In this document: positions 9,032 through 16,853 of the stretch, piece by piece
Numbering within the stretch: the stretch's first letter is position 1
Layout of the letters: each line of letters begins with the position of its first letter
DNA from: an uncultured Collinsella sp.
Lineage (GTDB): Bacteria > Actinomycetota > Coriobacteriia > Coriobacteriales > Coriobacteriaceae
Direction of reading: 5' to 3'
DNA: 64,000 nucleotides
Assembly: GCA_934668875.1 (NCBI GenBank)
Contig: CAKUON010000003.1
Coordinates: forward strand, 124,001-188,000
Notes under the pieces: generated by a model
Told to the model about the DNA's origin: nothing
The model's input: the letters and a program-made list of their open reading frames with translations, nothing else
Databases searched by the model: none
Translations under genes and position numbers: made by a program

Positions 9032-9877
9032 GTGTCGGATCAGACAAAGCAACAAGAAACTCGCAGTCTGCCTGCGACGTTTGCCAAGAACGAATTTGAG
9101 AAGGACGCGTTTATCCTTCGTCAGTTGGTTACCAAGGATTTTAAGATCAAGTATCGCCGCAGCGTTTTGGGCGTCGCATGGTCCGTGCTCAACCCGTTGC
9201 TCATGATGATCGTCATGGCTATCGTGTTCTCGACGATTTTTGCCCAGGGTCGCAACGGTTCGATCACGCCCGAGATGTACCCGCTGTACTTGATTGTGGG
9301 TAACGTCACCTTTGCCGTTATGTCCGAGTCCACGAACCAGGCGCTTACATCGATTGTGGGCGCGGCTCCGCTGCTTAAAAAGGTCAAGGTGCACCGTTGG
9401 GTCTTCCCGGTGCAGAAAGTGCTCTTTTCGCTGGTTAACTTTGCCTTCTCGCTGGTCGCCGTCGCCATCGTTATGCTGTGGTTCCGCGTTATGCCTACCT
9501 GGCATCTGATTCTTCTGCCGGTCTGCCTGCTCCTGCTTATGTGCTTTTGTATGGGCTTGGGCATGATGCTCTCTGCGCTCACGGTCTTTTTCCGCGACGT
9601 TATGCATCTGTGGAGCGTTGTCATTACGGCGTGGACCTACATCACGCCCATCTTCTGGACGACTGATTTTGTTGCGCAAATGCCGCATATCGTGCGCATT
9701 TTGGTGTACGCGAATCCCATGTACAACTACCTGCAGTTTATGCGCGATATCTTCCTGTTCCAGACGACGCCTTCGCTCATGACGCTCGGTATGTGCGCTG
9801 CCTGGGCGGTCCTTGCGCTCGTCATCGGCTACACCGTGTTCCATAAGTCCGAGCGTAAGTTCATCCTCTACATCTAA
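9032..9877 (+). CDS. Polysaccharide ABC exporter permease (Wzm/TagG type)
   Basis: This 281-residue protein has about six membrane helices after a cytoplasmic N-terminus. The KDFKIKYRRSVLGVAWSVLNPLLMM stretch before the first helix is the hallmark of ABC-2 type exporters for O-antigen and teichoic acid chains. The GTG start follows AAAGGAG by eight bases; an earlier in-frame codon at 8969 has no ribosome site. Its ATPase partner follows at nine bases, so the pair forms one transporter. It most likely exports a lipid-linked wall polymer. Given the rhamnose and lipid-glycosyltransferase genes beside it, a rhamnose-containing polymer is likely, but this is inference. Confidence 0.93.
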   Translation: MSDQTKQQETRSLPATFAKNEFEKDAFILRQLVTKDFKIKYRRSVLGVAWSVLNPLLMMIVMAIVFSTIFAQGRNGSITPEMYPLYLIVGNVTFAVMSESTNQALTSIVGAAPLLKKVKVHRWVFPVQKVLFSLVNFAFSLVAVAIVMLWFRVMPTWHLILLPVCLLLLMCFCMGLGMMLSALTVFFRDVMHLWSVVITAWTYITPIFWTTDFVAQMPHIVRILVYANPMYNYLQFMRDIFLFQTTPSLMTLGMCAAWAVLALVIGYTVFHKSERKFILYI

Positions 9878-9889
9878 AGGAGTGCTGTG

Positions 9890-10657
9890 ATGACTGAATC
9901 TGTTGTTGATTACAGCGAGCAGCCTCTGGCTGTCGAGGTCGACGACGTCACCATGATCTTTAACATGGCGTCCGAGTCGCTGACCAACCTCAAGGAGTAC
10001 TTTATTAAGCTCGCCAAGCACGAGCTGTTCTTTGAGGAGTTTAGGGCGCTTAAGCACATCTCGTTCGATATTCACCGCGGTGAGGTCGTGGGCCTGGTCG
10101 GTACCAATGGCTCCGGTAAGTCCACGATGCTTAAGATTATCGCCGGCGTGCTCGAGCCCAGCGAGGGCAGCGTTAAGGTGCACGGCAACATTGCGCCGCT
10201 GATTGAGCTTGGCGCTGGTTTTGACCCCGAGCTGACGGCGCGCGAGAACATTTATCTGAACGGTGCGCTGCTCGGCTATACCAAGGAATTTATCGATGCC
10301 AATTTTGACGGCATTATTGAGTTCGCCGAGCTGCAGAACTTTGTCGACATGCCACTCAAGAACTTCTCCTCGGGCATGGTTGCACGTATCGCCTTTGCAA
10401 TCGCTACCATTACTGAGCCGGATATTCTGATCGTTGACGAGACGCTGTCCGTCGGCGACGTGTTCTTCCAGCAAAAGTGCGAGGCCCGTATTCAGCACTT
10501 TATCCAGAGCGGTGACGTGACGGTTCTGTTCGTGTCGCACTCCATGGAGCAGGTTGAGCGCATCTGCCAGCGCGCCGTTTGGATTGAGAAGGGTGACCTT
10601 CGCATGGACGGCCCGGTCGACGAGGTCTGCAAGGCATACCGCGAGCAGTTCAACTAG
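9890..10657 (+). CDS. Polysaccharide ABC exporter ATPase (Wzt/TagH type)
   Basis: This 255-residue ATP-binding subunit pairs with the permease just upstream. It has Walker A GTNGSGKST (about 71-79), a signature segment NFSSGMVARIAFA near 158-170, Walker B DILIVDE (178-184) and the switch His in FVSHSM. The long insert between the first strand and Walker A (NMASESLTNLKEYF) is typical of TagH/Wzt. There is no C-terminal carbohydrate-binding domain, so chain-end recognition of the long Wzt kind is not expected. The ATG at 9890 is preferred over the GTG at 9887 because AAAGGAG (9876-9882) is then seven bases away. Confidence 0.94.
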   Translation: MTESVVDYSEQPLAVEVDDVTMIFNMASESLTNLKEYFIKLAKHELFFEEFRALKHISFDIHRGEVVGLVGTNGSGKSTMLKIIAGVLEPSEGSVKVHGNIAPLIELGAGFDPELTARENIYLNGALLGYTKEFIDANFDGIIEFAELQNFVDMPLKNFSSGMVARIAFAIATITEPDILIVDETLSVGDVFFQQKCEARIQHFIQSGDVTVLFVSHSMEQVERICQRAVWIEKGDLRMDGPVDEVCKAYREQFN

Positions 10658-10711
10658 GTTATAATTATTTGCGCCTGACGGGCTTGCGCTTGCTTGGGCG
10701 TGCGGTTATTT

Positions 10712-10788
10712 GCTCCATTAGCTCAGTTGGATAGAGCAGGGGACTTCTAATCCCAAGGTCGACGGTTCGAATCCGCCATGGAGCACCA
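10712..10788 (+). tRNA. tRNA-Arg(TCT)
   Basis: This complete cloverleaf has a seven-pair acceptor stem (GCTCCAT with ATGGAGC), a standard TTCGAATC T-loop, a D-arm TAGCTCAGTTGG and an encoded CCA end. The anticodon loop CTTCTAA gives TCT, which reads AGA. A perfect TATAAT at 10660-10665 may belong to its promoter, without a clear -35. Confidence 0.97.
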
Positions 10789-10797
10789 TCGTTTATT

Positions 10798-10830
10798 AAG
10801 CCCGGACCGCTTGGTGGCCCGGGCTTTTTT
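10798..10830 (+). terminator. Intrinsic terminator after tRNA-Arg(TCT)
   Basis: The stem AAGCCCGG (10798-10805) pairs with CCGGGCTT (10819-10826) and runs into six T residues. It lies ten bases after the tRNA. Confidence 0.9.
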
Positions 10831-10893
10831 CATTTTGCATTTTGCGCTCCGGTAAGACATACCTAACACATTCAGCGATTACGGCAATAGGAC

Positions 10894-11361
10894 TTAGTGC
10901 GGCATTCTGGTCGTATCATCAACATCCAAAAAGTCGTTGGTGGCGCCGACAAACTCCTGCATGTTTCTGACAATGCGGCCGTCATTTTCGATATGGATTT
11001 CAAAGTGCTTCCAGGGGAATTTCATGATGTGGTAAAGGGTTACCAGCACATCCTGTTCTTTGCCAATCTTGAGCAGCCAGCGGGCGCAGTTGTCTCCGCA
11101 AGTGGAAGCATTAAAAACCATATCGGGGAGATTGCGTACCAGCAACAAAGTCTTGACGCCGCCAGATAGCTCGAGCGGTGTAATCGAGCCCAGCTGCTTG
11201 CTTATGATGTTGTGAGAGCTGATAAGCTCAGATCCGTCAACGCCTTTAATAATTTGCGCAGCCATGGGGTCTTCGAACCATGAATCCAAGTACGAGTTCC
11301 TAAAGTAGGTCTTGGTATCGTAGATGGAGCCGGGGTAATCTCCCAGGTGAATGCTCAGCAT
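10894..11361 (-). CDS. DUF4869-like hypothetical protein
   Basis: This 155-residue soluble protein stands alone between tRNA-Arg(TCT) and the end of the aro operon. The start is the ATG after CTGGAGACC. The order of motifs, an N-terminal SIYDTKTYFRNSYLDSW, a central LSGGVKTLLL and NASTCGDNCARWLLKI, is how I recall DUF4869, a family of unknown role. Two conserved Cys in STCGDNC could bind metal or form a disulfide. Codon usage is more AT-rich than that of the aro genes, which hints at separate ancestry. The frame remains open upstream to 11460 but that part lies in the terminator of the aro operon and is not expected to be translated. Confidence 0.75.
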   Translation of the reverse strand: MLSIHLGDYPGSIYDTKTYFRNSYLDSWFEDPMAAQIIKGVDGSELISSHNIISKQLGSITPLELSGGVKTLLLVRNLPDMVFNASTCGDNCARWLLKIGKEQDVLVTLYHIMKFPWKHFEIHIENDGRIVRNMQEFVGATNDFLDVDDTTRMPH

Positions 11362-11413
11362 GTGGGTCTCCAGACGTTGTGTGACTGCAACGATTATATG
11401 CCAGTAATAAAAT

Positions 11414-11443
11414 GCCGGCAGCAGCGAGGTCGCTGCTGCCGGC
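11414..11443 (-). terminator. Intrinsic terminator of the aro operon
   Basis: A perfect 14-base-pair stem (11414-11427 with 11430-11443) is followed on the minus strand by ATTTTATT. It lies 50 bases past the aroQ stop. Confidence 0.85.
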
Positions 11444-11493
11444 GCTGGTGTTGTAGTCACACGAGTCAGTGCTCGTGAATTGGCACCGCCCAG

Positions 11494-11931
11494 CTACTTT
11501 TCGAGGTGATCTTTCAGCAGCTCCAAGGCATGTGCGTAGCCTTGGAGGCCTTCGCCGGTGATGGTGGCGAAGCAGGCAAGGCGTGCATAGCTCACCTGGC
11601 GGAAGTCCTCGCGTGTCTCTACGGCGCTGATGTGTACCTCGACGGCAGGGATGGCGACGGCCTTGAGGGCGTCGAGGATCGCCACGCTCGTATGCGTGTA
11701 TGCCGCCGGGTTGATGACGATACCGTCGACCTTGCCGTAGGCCTCCTGGATCTTGTCGACGATGCTGCCCTCGTGGTTGGACTGGAAGACCTCGACCTCG
11801 TCGAAGCCCTGTGCGGCGCCCGCTTCCTGGCAGATCTGCACTAAGCGGTCGTAGTTGTCGCTGCCATAGATGCCCGGCTCGCGAATGCCAAGCATGTTGA
11901 GGTTGGGGCCGTTGATGACGAGTGCTTTCAT
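11494..11931 (-). CDS. aroQ: 3-dehydroquinate dehydratase, type II
   Basis: AroQ removes water from 3-dehydroquinate in the third step of the shikimate pathway. At 145 residues it has the normal type II length and fold markers: INGPNLNMLG (6-15), the catalytic Tyr22 in GIYG, Asn74 in INPAAYTH, His80 and the VEVHIS motif with His100. The start is the ATG in front of MKALVING; frame upstream runs into the hairpin between this gene and aroEK. It is the last gene of the aro operon and is separated from aroEK by 64 bases holding a palindrome. Confidence 0.96.
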   Translation of the reverse strand: MKALVINGPNLNMLGIREPGIYGSDNYDRLVQICQEAGAAQGFDEVEVFQSNHEGSIVDKIQEAYGKVDGIVINPAAYTHTSVAILDALKAVAIPAVEVHISAVETREDFRQVSYARLACFATITGEGLQGYAHALELLKDHLEK

Positions 11932-11952
11932 GGTTGCTTCCTTTGCGATTGG

Positions 11953-11993
11953 AAAACTACCACAAAGGCGCCCGTCCCCTTTGTGGTGGTTTT
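11953..11993. repeat. Palindrome with GGGACGGG in the loop, between aroEK and aroQ
   Basis: Arms 11953-11968 and 11978-11993 match at 15 of 16 bases. The minus strand reads AAAGGGGACGGG at the loop edge, close to the core of the repeats at 40110 and 48155. It begins two bases after the aroEK stop and lies 21 bases upstream of the aroQ start. It might lower or stop read-through into aroQ, or be a dispersed repeat copy. Confidence 0.75.
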
Positions 11994-11995
11994 GA

Positions 11996-13246
11996 TTAGA
12001 GAGCGGATGGGAGGGTGTCGAGGAGGGCTTGGGCGGTGTTGGCGGCGCAGTCGCGTGAGTCGATGATGTAGTCGGCCCAGGCGCGGTAGCGCGGCATGCG
12101 CTGCTCGGCCAGCTTGTCGATGCCATCGCGGGCGGTGATGGGGCGACCCTTGTGGGCGAGTTCGTCGAGCTTACGGTTGAGCATCACGATCTGGCTGTTC
12201 TGGTGCAGTAGCGGGTAGTTCTCGTCGCGCGTGACCACGCCGCCGCCCGTGGAAAGCACCAGGCCGCTGCGCTTGGAGATGCCGGCCAGCGCCGCCGTCT
12301 CCTGCTCGCGGAACGCCGCCTCGCCGCGCTCGACGATAAAGTCGGCGCAGGGCATGCCCAGGCGCTCCTCGAGTGCGCGGTCCAGGTCGATGTGCTCTCG
12401 CCCCGTGAGCAAGGCAATCTGCTCGCCCACGCGGGTCTTGCCCGAGCCCGGCATGCCGATTAGCGCGATGTTCTGTTCGCGGCGTGACAAGCGCTCCGTT
12501 ACGTCCAGGATGCGCTCACGCGGGGTGACCTGGCCGGTATAGCGCTCGACGGCCTGTGCCGCTTGGGCCACGAGCATCAGCAGGCCGCCGATGCAGGGGA
12601 TGCCGCGGCGCTCGGCCTCGAGCATGAGTCCCGTGCGTGCAGGGTTGTAGACAATGTCGATGACGCCCTCGAGCGCATCGAGCCCCTCGAGCGTGCAGGG
12701 GGCATCGGGACAGTGGGGGAACATGCCGGCGGGCGTGCAGTTGACGAGCAGCGCGGCGTCGGACTGCTGCGCGATGTTGTCGTAGTTGACTTCGCTCGTG
12801 CGGCCGACCGGCACGACGATGGCGCCCAGGTCGCCGAGCACCATGCTGGCAGTGGTGCCGGCGCCACCGGTGGCACCGAGCACGAGGGCCTTCTTGCCGG
12901 CGACCTCAACGCCCAGCTCCTCGACTAGGCACTGAAAGCCGAAGTAGTCGGTGTTGTCGCCGCGCAGGCGGCCGTCGGGCAGGCGCGTGATGGTGTTGAC
13001 GTTTCCCATACGCTCGGCGAGTGGACTCAGCTCGTCCAGGTATTCCATGACGGCGCGCTTGTAGGGGATGGTCACGTTGGTGCCCTCCCATTCGTCACCC
13101 GTCATAAAAGCCTGGAGGTCCTCGGGCTCGCGCTCAAAACGCACATACTCTAGCCCCGCGAGCTCCTTGTAGATGGTCGGGGTGTAGCTGTGGCCCAGCA
13201 CGCGGCCCAGCACGCCGTAGGGGCGGGCTGCGGTGACATCGGTCAT
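11996..13246 (-). CDS. aroEK: Fused shikimate dehydrogenase / shikimate kinase
   Basis: One 416-residue chain carries two successive shikimate enzymes. Residues 1 to about 250 are AroE: substrate-binding GHSYTP (19-24), catalytic Lys63 in NVTIPYK, Asp100 in GDNTD, and the NADP loop GATGGAG (124-130). Residues about 258-416 are AroK: Walker A GMPGSGKT (264-271), HIDLDRALEERLGM with shikimate-binding Asp residues, the GGG loop (334-336) and a lid segment GRPI. Both active sites look intact. The ATG follows the pheA stop directly (TAGATG), with GGAGG inside pheA. Separate AroE and AroK proteins are the usual form. Confidence 0.96.
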   Translation of the reverse strand: MTDVTAARPYGVLGRVLGHSYTPTIYKELAGLEYVRFEREPEDLQAFMTGDEWEGTNVTIPYKRAVMEYLDELSPLAERMGNVNTITRLPDGRLRGDNTDYFGFQCLVEELGVEVAGKKALVLGATGGAGTTASMVLGDLGAIVVPVGRTSEVNYDNIAQQSDAALLVNCTPAGMFPHCPDAPCTLEGLDALEGVIDIVYNPARTGLMLEAERRGIPCIGGLLMLVAQAAQAVERYTGQVTPRERILDVTERLSRREQNIALIGMPGSGKTRVGEQIALLTGREHIDLDRALEERLGMPCADFIVERGEAAFREQETAALAGISKRSGLVLSTGGGVVTRDENYPLLHQNSQIVMLNRKLDELAHKGRPITARDGIDKLAEQRMPRYRAWADYIIDSRDCAANTAQALLDTLPSAL

Positions 13247-14392
13247 CTAGAGCACCTCCGTGTAACTGCCAAAGTAAGTGAAGCTCTCGCACACGTCGTC
13301 GATGGAATCGAGCAGGTCATCGAGGGCCTTGCTGCCAAAGGGGCAGTCCAGGTCAAAGTAGAACATAAACTCAAAGTCGTGCCCAGGGATGGGGCGGCTC
13401 TCGAGCTTGATGAGGTTGATATTGAGCGCGTAGAAGCGCTCGAGTACGCGATAGAGTGCGCCCGGCTCGTTGGCCGTGGTAATCATGAGCGAGGTGCGGT
13501 TGGCGCCGGGGTAGACGCGTGGCTCGCGGCTGATGACGACAAAGCGCGTGTAGTTGTTGTCCGAATCCTGGATGTTGGGCTCCAGTACCTCCAGGCCGTA
13601 GAGTGCGGCACAACTGCGCGAAGCGATGGCGGCGACGTCGGTGCGGTCGGAGTTGGCAACCATTTCGGCCGACATGGCCGTGTTGGGGTACTTGGTGGCG
13701 TGCAGGCCGTGGGCCTCGATAAAGCCGGCACACTGGGCGATGGCCTGGCCATGGCTGTAGACCTCATGCACGCCGGCGAGTTTGGTGCCGGGCTTGACGA
13801 GTAAGTTGTGATCGATCTTGAGGCGCAGCGAACGTACGATGTGGAAGTCGAACTGTGCGAGCAGGTCGTAGACGGCGTTGACCGAGCCAGCGGTGGAGTT
13901 TTCGATGGGCAGCACGCCAAACTCGCAGAAGCCGTCGCGCACGGCGCGCATAACGCCTTCGAAGGTCTCGAAGAACGCAATATCGGGCACGTCGAAGAGT
14001 TTGCACGCGGCGATCTGGCTATAGGCACCTTCCACGCCCTGGCAGGCAACGGTGGCCGTTTGAGGGAAGGGTATGTTAAATGCTGCAGCCGTGGCGTGGG
14101 CCTTTTGCGAGACGGTGATGCCCTTGAGCTCGTTGATGTAGCGCTGCTGCTCGGCCTTGCTCATGCTCATGAGGAGGCGGAATAGGGTGATGGTCTGCGC
14201 CTCGTAGCGCTCGGGTGCGCGGCTGGCGAGGTTGTTGAGCTTGGAGCGCTCGCGGGCGGGGTCGAAGACGGCCTTGCCCATCTCGATCTTTGATTTGGCG
14301 ACCTCGGTGGCAATGTCCATGCGCTCGACAAAGCTGTTGAGGAGCGTGGTATCGATGCCATCGATGGCCTGGCGAATATCGGCAAGGTCCAT
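13247..14392 (-). CDS. pheA: Chorismate mutase / prephenate dehydratase (P-protein)
   Basis: PheA turns chorismate into prephenate and then phenylpyruvate for phenylalanine synthesis. The 381-residue protein has an AroQ-type chorismate mutase helix domain (about 1-90, starting LADIRQAIDGID), a prephenate dehydratase domain with the catalytic Thr in NNYTRF, and a C-terminal ACT domain with GALYRVLERF and ESRPIPG, where phenylalanine normally gives feedback inhibition. The ATG at 14392 has AAAGGGG five bases before; a GTG 15 bases upstream is less well placed. The gene sits between aroC and aroEK. Confidence 0.95.
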   Translation of the reverse strand: MDLADIRQAIDGIDTTLLNSFVERMDIATEVAKSKIEMGKAVFDPARERSKLNNLASRAPERYEAQTITLFRLLMSMSKAEQQRYINELKGITVSQKAHATAAAFNIPFPQTATVACQGVEGAYSQIAACKLFDVPDIAFFETFEGVMRAVRDGFCEFGVLPIENSTAGSVNAVYDLLAQFDFHIVRSLRLKIDHNLLVKPGTKLAGVHEVYSHGQAIAQCAGFIEAHGLHATKYPNTAMSAEMVANSDRTDVAAIASRSCAALYGLEVLEPNIQDSDNNYTRFVVISREPRVYPGANRTSLMITTANEPGALYRVLERFYALNINLIKLESRPIPGHDFEFMFYFDLDCPFGSKALDDLLDSIDDVCESFTYFGSYTEVL

Positions 14393-14434
14393 GGAGACCC
14401 CTTTCACGTGTCGGGGGATGTTGAGGGGGGGTAG

Positions 14435-15532
14435 TTAGCGCTGGGCGGCGTCTTCGAGGAGGGCGTCCCAGATGGCCAGTGCTGCGGCTGCTTCGGCTAC
14501 GGGGACAGCGCGCGGGACGATGCAGGGGTCGTGGCGGCCGTGGACCGAGAGCTCGACATTTTCCATAGCGTCCATATCCACCGTCTGCTGCTCGCGGCCA
14601 ATGGAGGGCGTCGGCTTTACGGCCATGCGCCACATGACGGGTGCGCCAGTCGAGATGCCGCCGAGGATGCCGCCGGCGTTGTTGGACTCGACCTCGATCT
14701 CACCGGTCTCGGCGTCGATGCGATACGGATCGTTGTTCTCGCTGCCGCGCATGGCGGCGACGGCAAAGCCCATGCCAAACTCCACGCCCTTCACAGCGGG
14801 AATGCCAAATGCAATTTGCGCGATGCGGTTCTCGATGCCGTCGAACATCGGGTCGCCGATGCCCGCGGGCAGGCCGTAGATGCCGCACTCAACGATGCCG
14901 CCGATGCTGTCGAGCTCATCGCGTGCGGCCAGAATCTCCTCGCGCATGCGGCCGGCGGCAGCGGCATCAATGCAAGGCAGGTCGTTCTCCAGGATCGCCT
15001 TGCGGTCGGCCTCGCGGTAGACCATGTCGTCCATGGGCAGGTCGGAGATGCCGCCGATCTGTGCCACGTGTGCCATCACTTTAATGCCGCGGGCCTCGAG
15101 CGCCTGCAGCGCGATGCCGCCGGCAATGCACAGGGGCGCCGTCAGGCGGCCGGAGAAGTGCCCACCGCCGGCGACATCGTGCATGTTGTGGTACTTCACT
15201 CGTGCCGGGAAATCCGCATGGCCCGGGCGGGGCTTGCGGCGCAGCTCGGAGTAGTCCTTGGAGCGCGTGTTGGTGTTCTCGATAATCGCGGCGATGGGCG
15301 CGCCGGTGGTGTGTCCATCGACCACGCCGGCGATAATGTGCGCGGCGTCGGCCTCGCGGCGCTTGGTCGCGGTCTCGTCGCGGCCGGGGGCGCGACGGTT
15401 CAAAAAGGTCTGCAGCGCTTCTTGGTCAACGGCGATGCCGGCGGGGACGCCATCGAGCGAGCAGCCGATGGCGGGGGAGTGCGACTGGCCGAAGATGCTC
15501 AAACGCAAGACGTTGCCAAAGGTCGAGGACAT
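14435..15532 (-). CDS. aroC: Chorismate synthase
   Basis: AroC makes chorismate from EPSP with reduced FMN, the last common step for aromatic compounds. The 365-residue protein has normal length. The start SSTFGNVLRLSIFGQSHS contains the conserved GxSHS, and GRDETATKRREAD and HADFPARVKY follow. RGSEND near residue 250 and NAGGILGG are typical FMN and substrate loops. It ends one base before aroA begins, within the same operon. No reductase partner is seen nearby, so flavin must be supplied by another enzyme. Confidence 0.97.
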   Translation of the reverse strand: MSSTFGNVLRLSIFGQSHSPAIGCSLDGVPAGIAVDQEALQTFLNRRAPGRDETATKRREADAAHIIAGVVDGHTTGAPIAAIIENTNTRSKDYSELRRKPRPGHADFPARVKYHNMHDVAGGGHFSGRLTAPLCIAGGIALQALEARGIKVMAHVAQIGGISDLPMDDMVYREADRKAILENDLPCIDAAAAGRMREEILAARDELDSIGGIVECGIYGLPAGIGDPMFDGIENRIAQIAFGIPAVKGVEFGMGFAVAAMRGSENNDPYRIDAETGEIEVESNNAGGILGGISTGAPVMWRMAVKPTPSIGREQQTVDMDAMENVELSVHGRHDPCIVPRAVPVAEAAAALAIWDALLEDAAQR

Positions 15533-15533
15533 G

Positions 15534-16853
15534 CTATTCCTCCTCGAGTGTGACCTTGCCGCCCAGCAGGCGGTAGTGGTCGAAGAAATCGGGATAGGAC
15601 TTGTTGACGGCCTCGGCGCCGTGGATCACGACCTCGCCAGTGGCGCGGCTCGCCGCGATAGCCGCCATCATGGCGATACGGTGATCGTTGTGCGAATCAA
15701 CTTCGCCGCCGGTAAAGGCATCGACGCCCTTGATGATGAGGTCGTCGCCGGCAATGCGCACCTGTGCGCCCAACGCGGTGAGCTCGCGGGTGGTGGTGAC
15801 CAGGCGGTCGGATTCCTTGATACGCAGACGCGCGCAGTCGCGGATGAACGTGCGGCCCTGCGCCAGCGAGGCCACGGCCGAGATAACGGGCACCAGGTCG
15901 GGAATGTCGTGGGCGCTCATCTCAAAGCCAGCGAGCTTGTCGGACTGGACGGTGGCGGCGTTGGTGGAGCGCACGATGCGGGCACCAAAGCGCGAAAGCG
16001 CGGCGAGCACGTTGCGGTCGCCCTGCGCGGAGCTCAGCGACACGCCCTCCACGGTGATGGGGTCGGTGCCGATGGCACCGGCGCACAGCCAAAAGGCGGC
16101 GTTGGACCAGTCGCCCTCGACGGCAACGCTGCCGGGCGTGCGGTACGAGCCGCTGCTCACGCGGAAGTTCGTGACCTCGGGCTGGCCGTCCTTGGCGGGG
16201 ATACGCTCAACGTTGACTTCGACGCCGAAGGCTTTCATGGCCTGAATCGTCAGGTTGATGTAGGGGCGGCTCTCGATGAGGCCGGTCACCTGCACGCAGG
16301 AGGGCTGGGCCAGCAGCGGGGCTGCCAGCAGCAGGCCGGAGATATACTGCGAGCTCACGTTGCCCGGCAGCACAAAGGTGCCCGAGCGCATGCGGCCGCT
16401 CGTCTTGAGCGGAAAACCGCCCAGACCCTGCAGGTCGCAGCCGGCGGCGATGATCTCGTCCGAAAGCGGGGAGAGCGGGCGGGCGCCCAGGCGACCCTGG
16501 CCTACAAAAGTGGCCTCCGCACCCAGCGCGCAGGCGACGGGCAGCATAAAGCGCAGCGTGGAGCCGCTTTCGCCGCAGTCGAGTGTGCCGCCGGCGAGGG
16601 CTTTGAGCAGGCCAAATTCAACGCTCTTCATGGTGGGATGGACCTGGAAGCCGTCCTCGACGGTCTCGATGCGGGCGCCGAGCGCCGTGAGGCAGCGCAC
16701 CGTGGCCTCGATATCGGCACAGGTGGTGTTGCAGGCGACGTGCGTCTTGCCGTTGGCAAGCGCGGCGCAGATGATGAGGCGATGCGCCATCGACTTGGAC
16801 GCGATGGCGGGAACCGTGCCCTTGAGCGGGGACGGGGTGATGCGGGCTAGCAT
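15534..16853 (-). CDS. aroA: 5-enolpyruvylshikimate-3-phosphate synthase
   Basis: AroA joins phosphoenolpyruvate to shikimate-3-phosphate. The 439-residue protein has the two-domain inside-out barrel pattern: the N-terminal PLKGTVPAIASKSMAHR substrate loop, ESGSTLRFMLP for PEP binding, and RIKESDR with NDHRIAMM in the second half. GTVPA replaces the more common GSKS-type first loop, with the Lys shifted to SKSMAHR. It overlaps the aroB stop region by seven bases and is followed one base later by aroC. The ESGST motif with Ser in place of the usual NAGT puts it in the divergent group of EPSP synthases. Confidence 0.95.
   Translation of the reverse strand: MLARITPSPLKGTVPAIASKSMAHRLIICAALANGKTHVACNTTCADIEATVRCLTALGARIETVEDGFQVHPTMKSVEFGLLKALAGGTLDCGESGSTLRFMLPVACALGAEATFVGQGRLGARPLSPLSDEIIAAGCDLQGLGGFPLKTSGRMRSGTFVLPGNVSSQYISGLLLAAPLLAQPSCVQVTGLIESRPYINLTIQAMKAFGVEVNVERIPAKDGQPEVTNFRVSSGSYRTPGSVAVEGDWSNAAFWLCAGAIGTDPITVEGVSLSSAQGDRNVLAALSRFGARIVRSTNAATVQSDKLAGFEMSAHDIPDLVPVISAVASLAQGRTFIRDCARLRIKESDRLVTTTRELTALGAQVRIAGDDLIIKGVDAFTGGEVDSHNDHRIAMMAAIAASRATGEVVIHGAEAVNKSYPDFFDHYRLLGGKVTLEEE

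Noticed and set aside
10660..10665. Promoter for tRNA-Arg(TCT) at TATAAT
   Set aside because: The hexamer is perfect but no -35 box lies at a suitable distance, so I mention it in the tRNA entry and do not list it as a feature.
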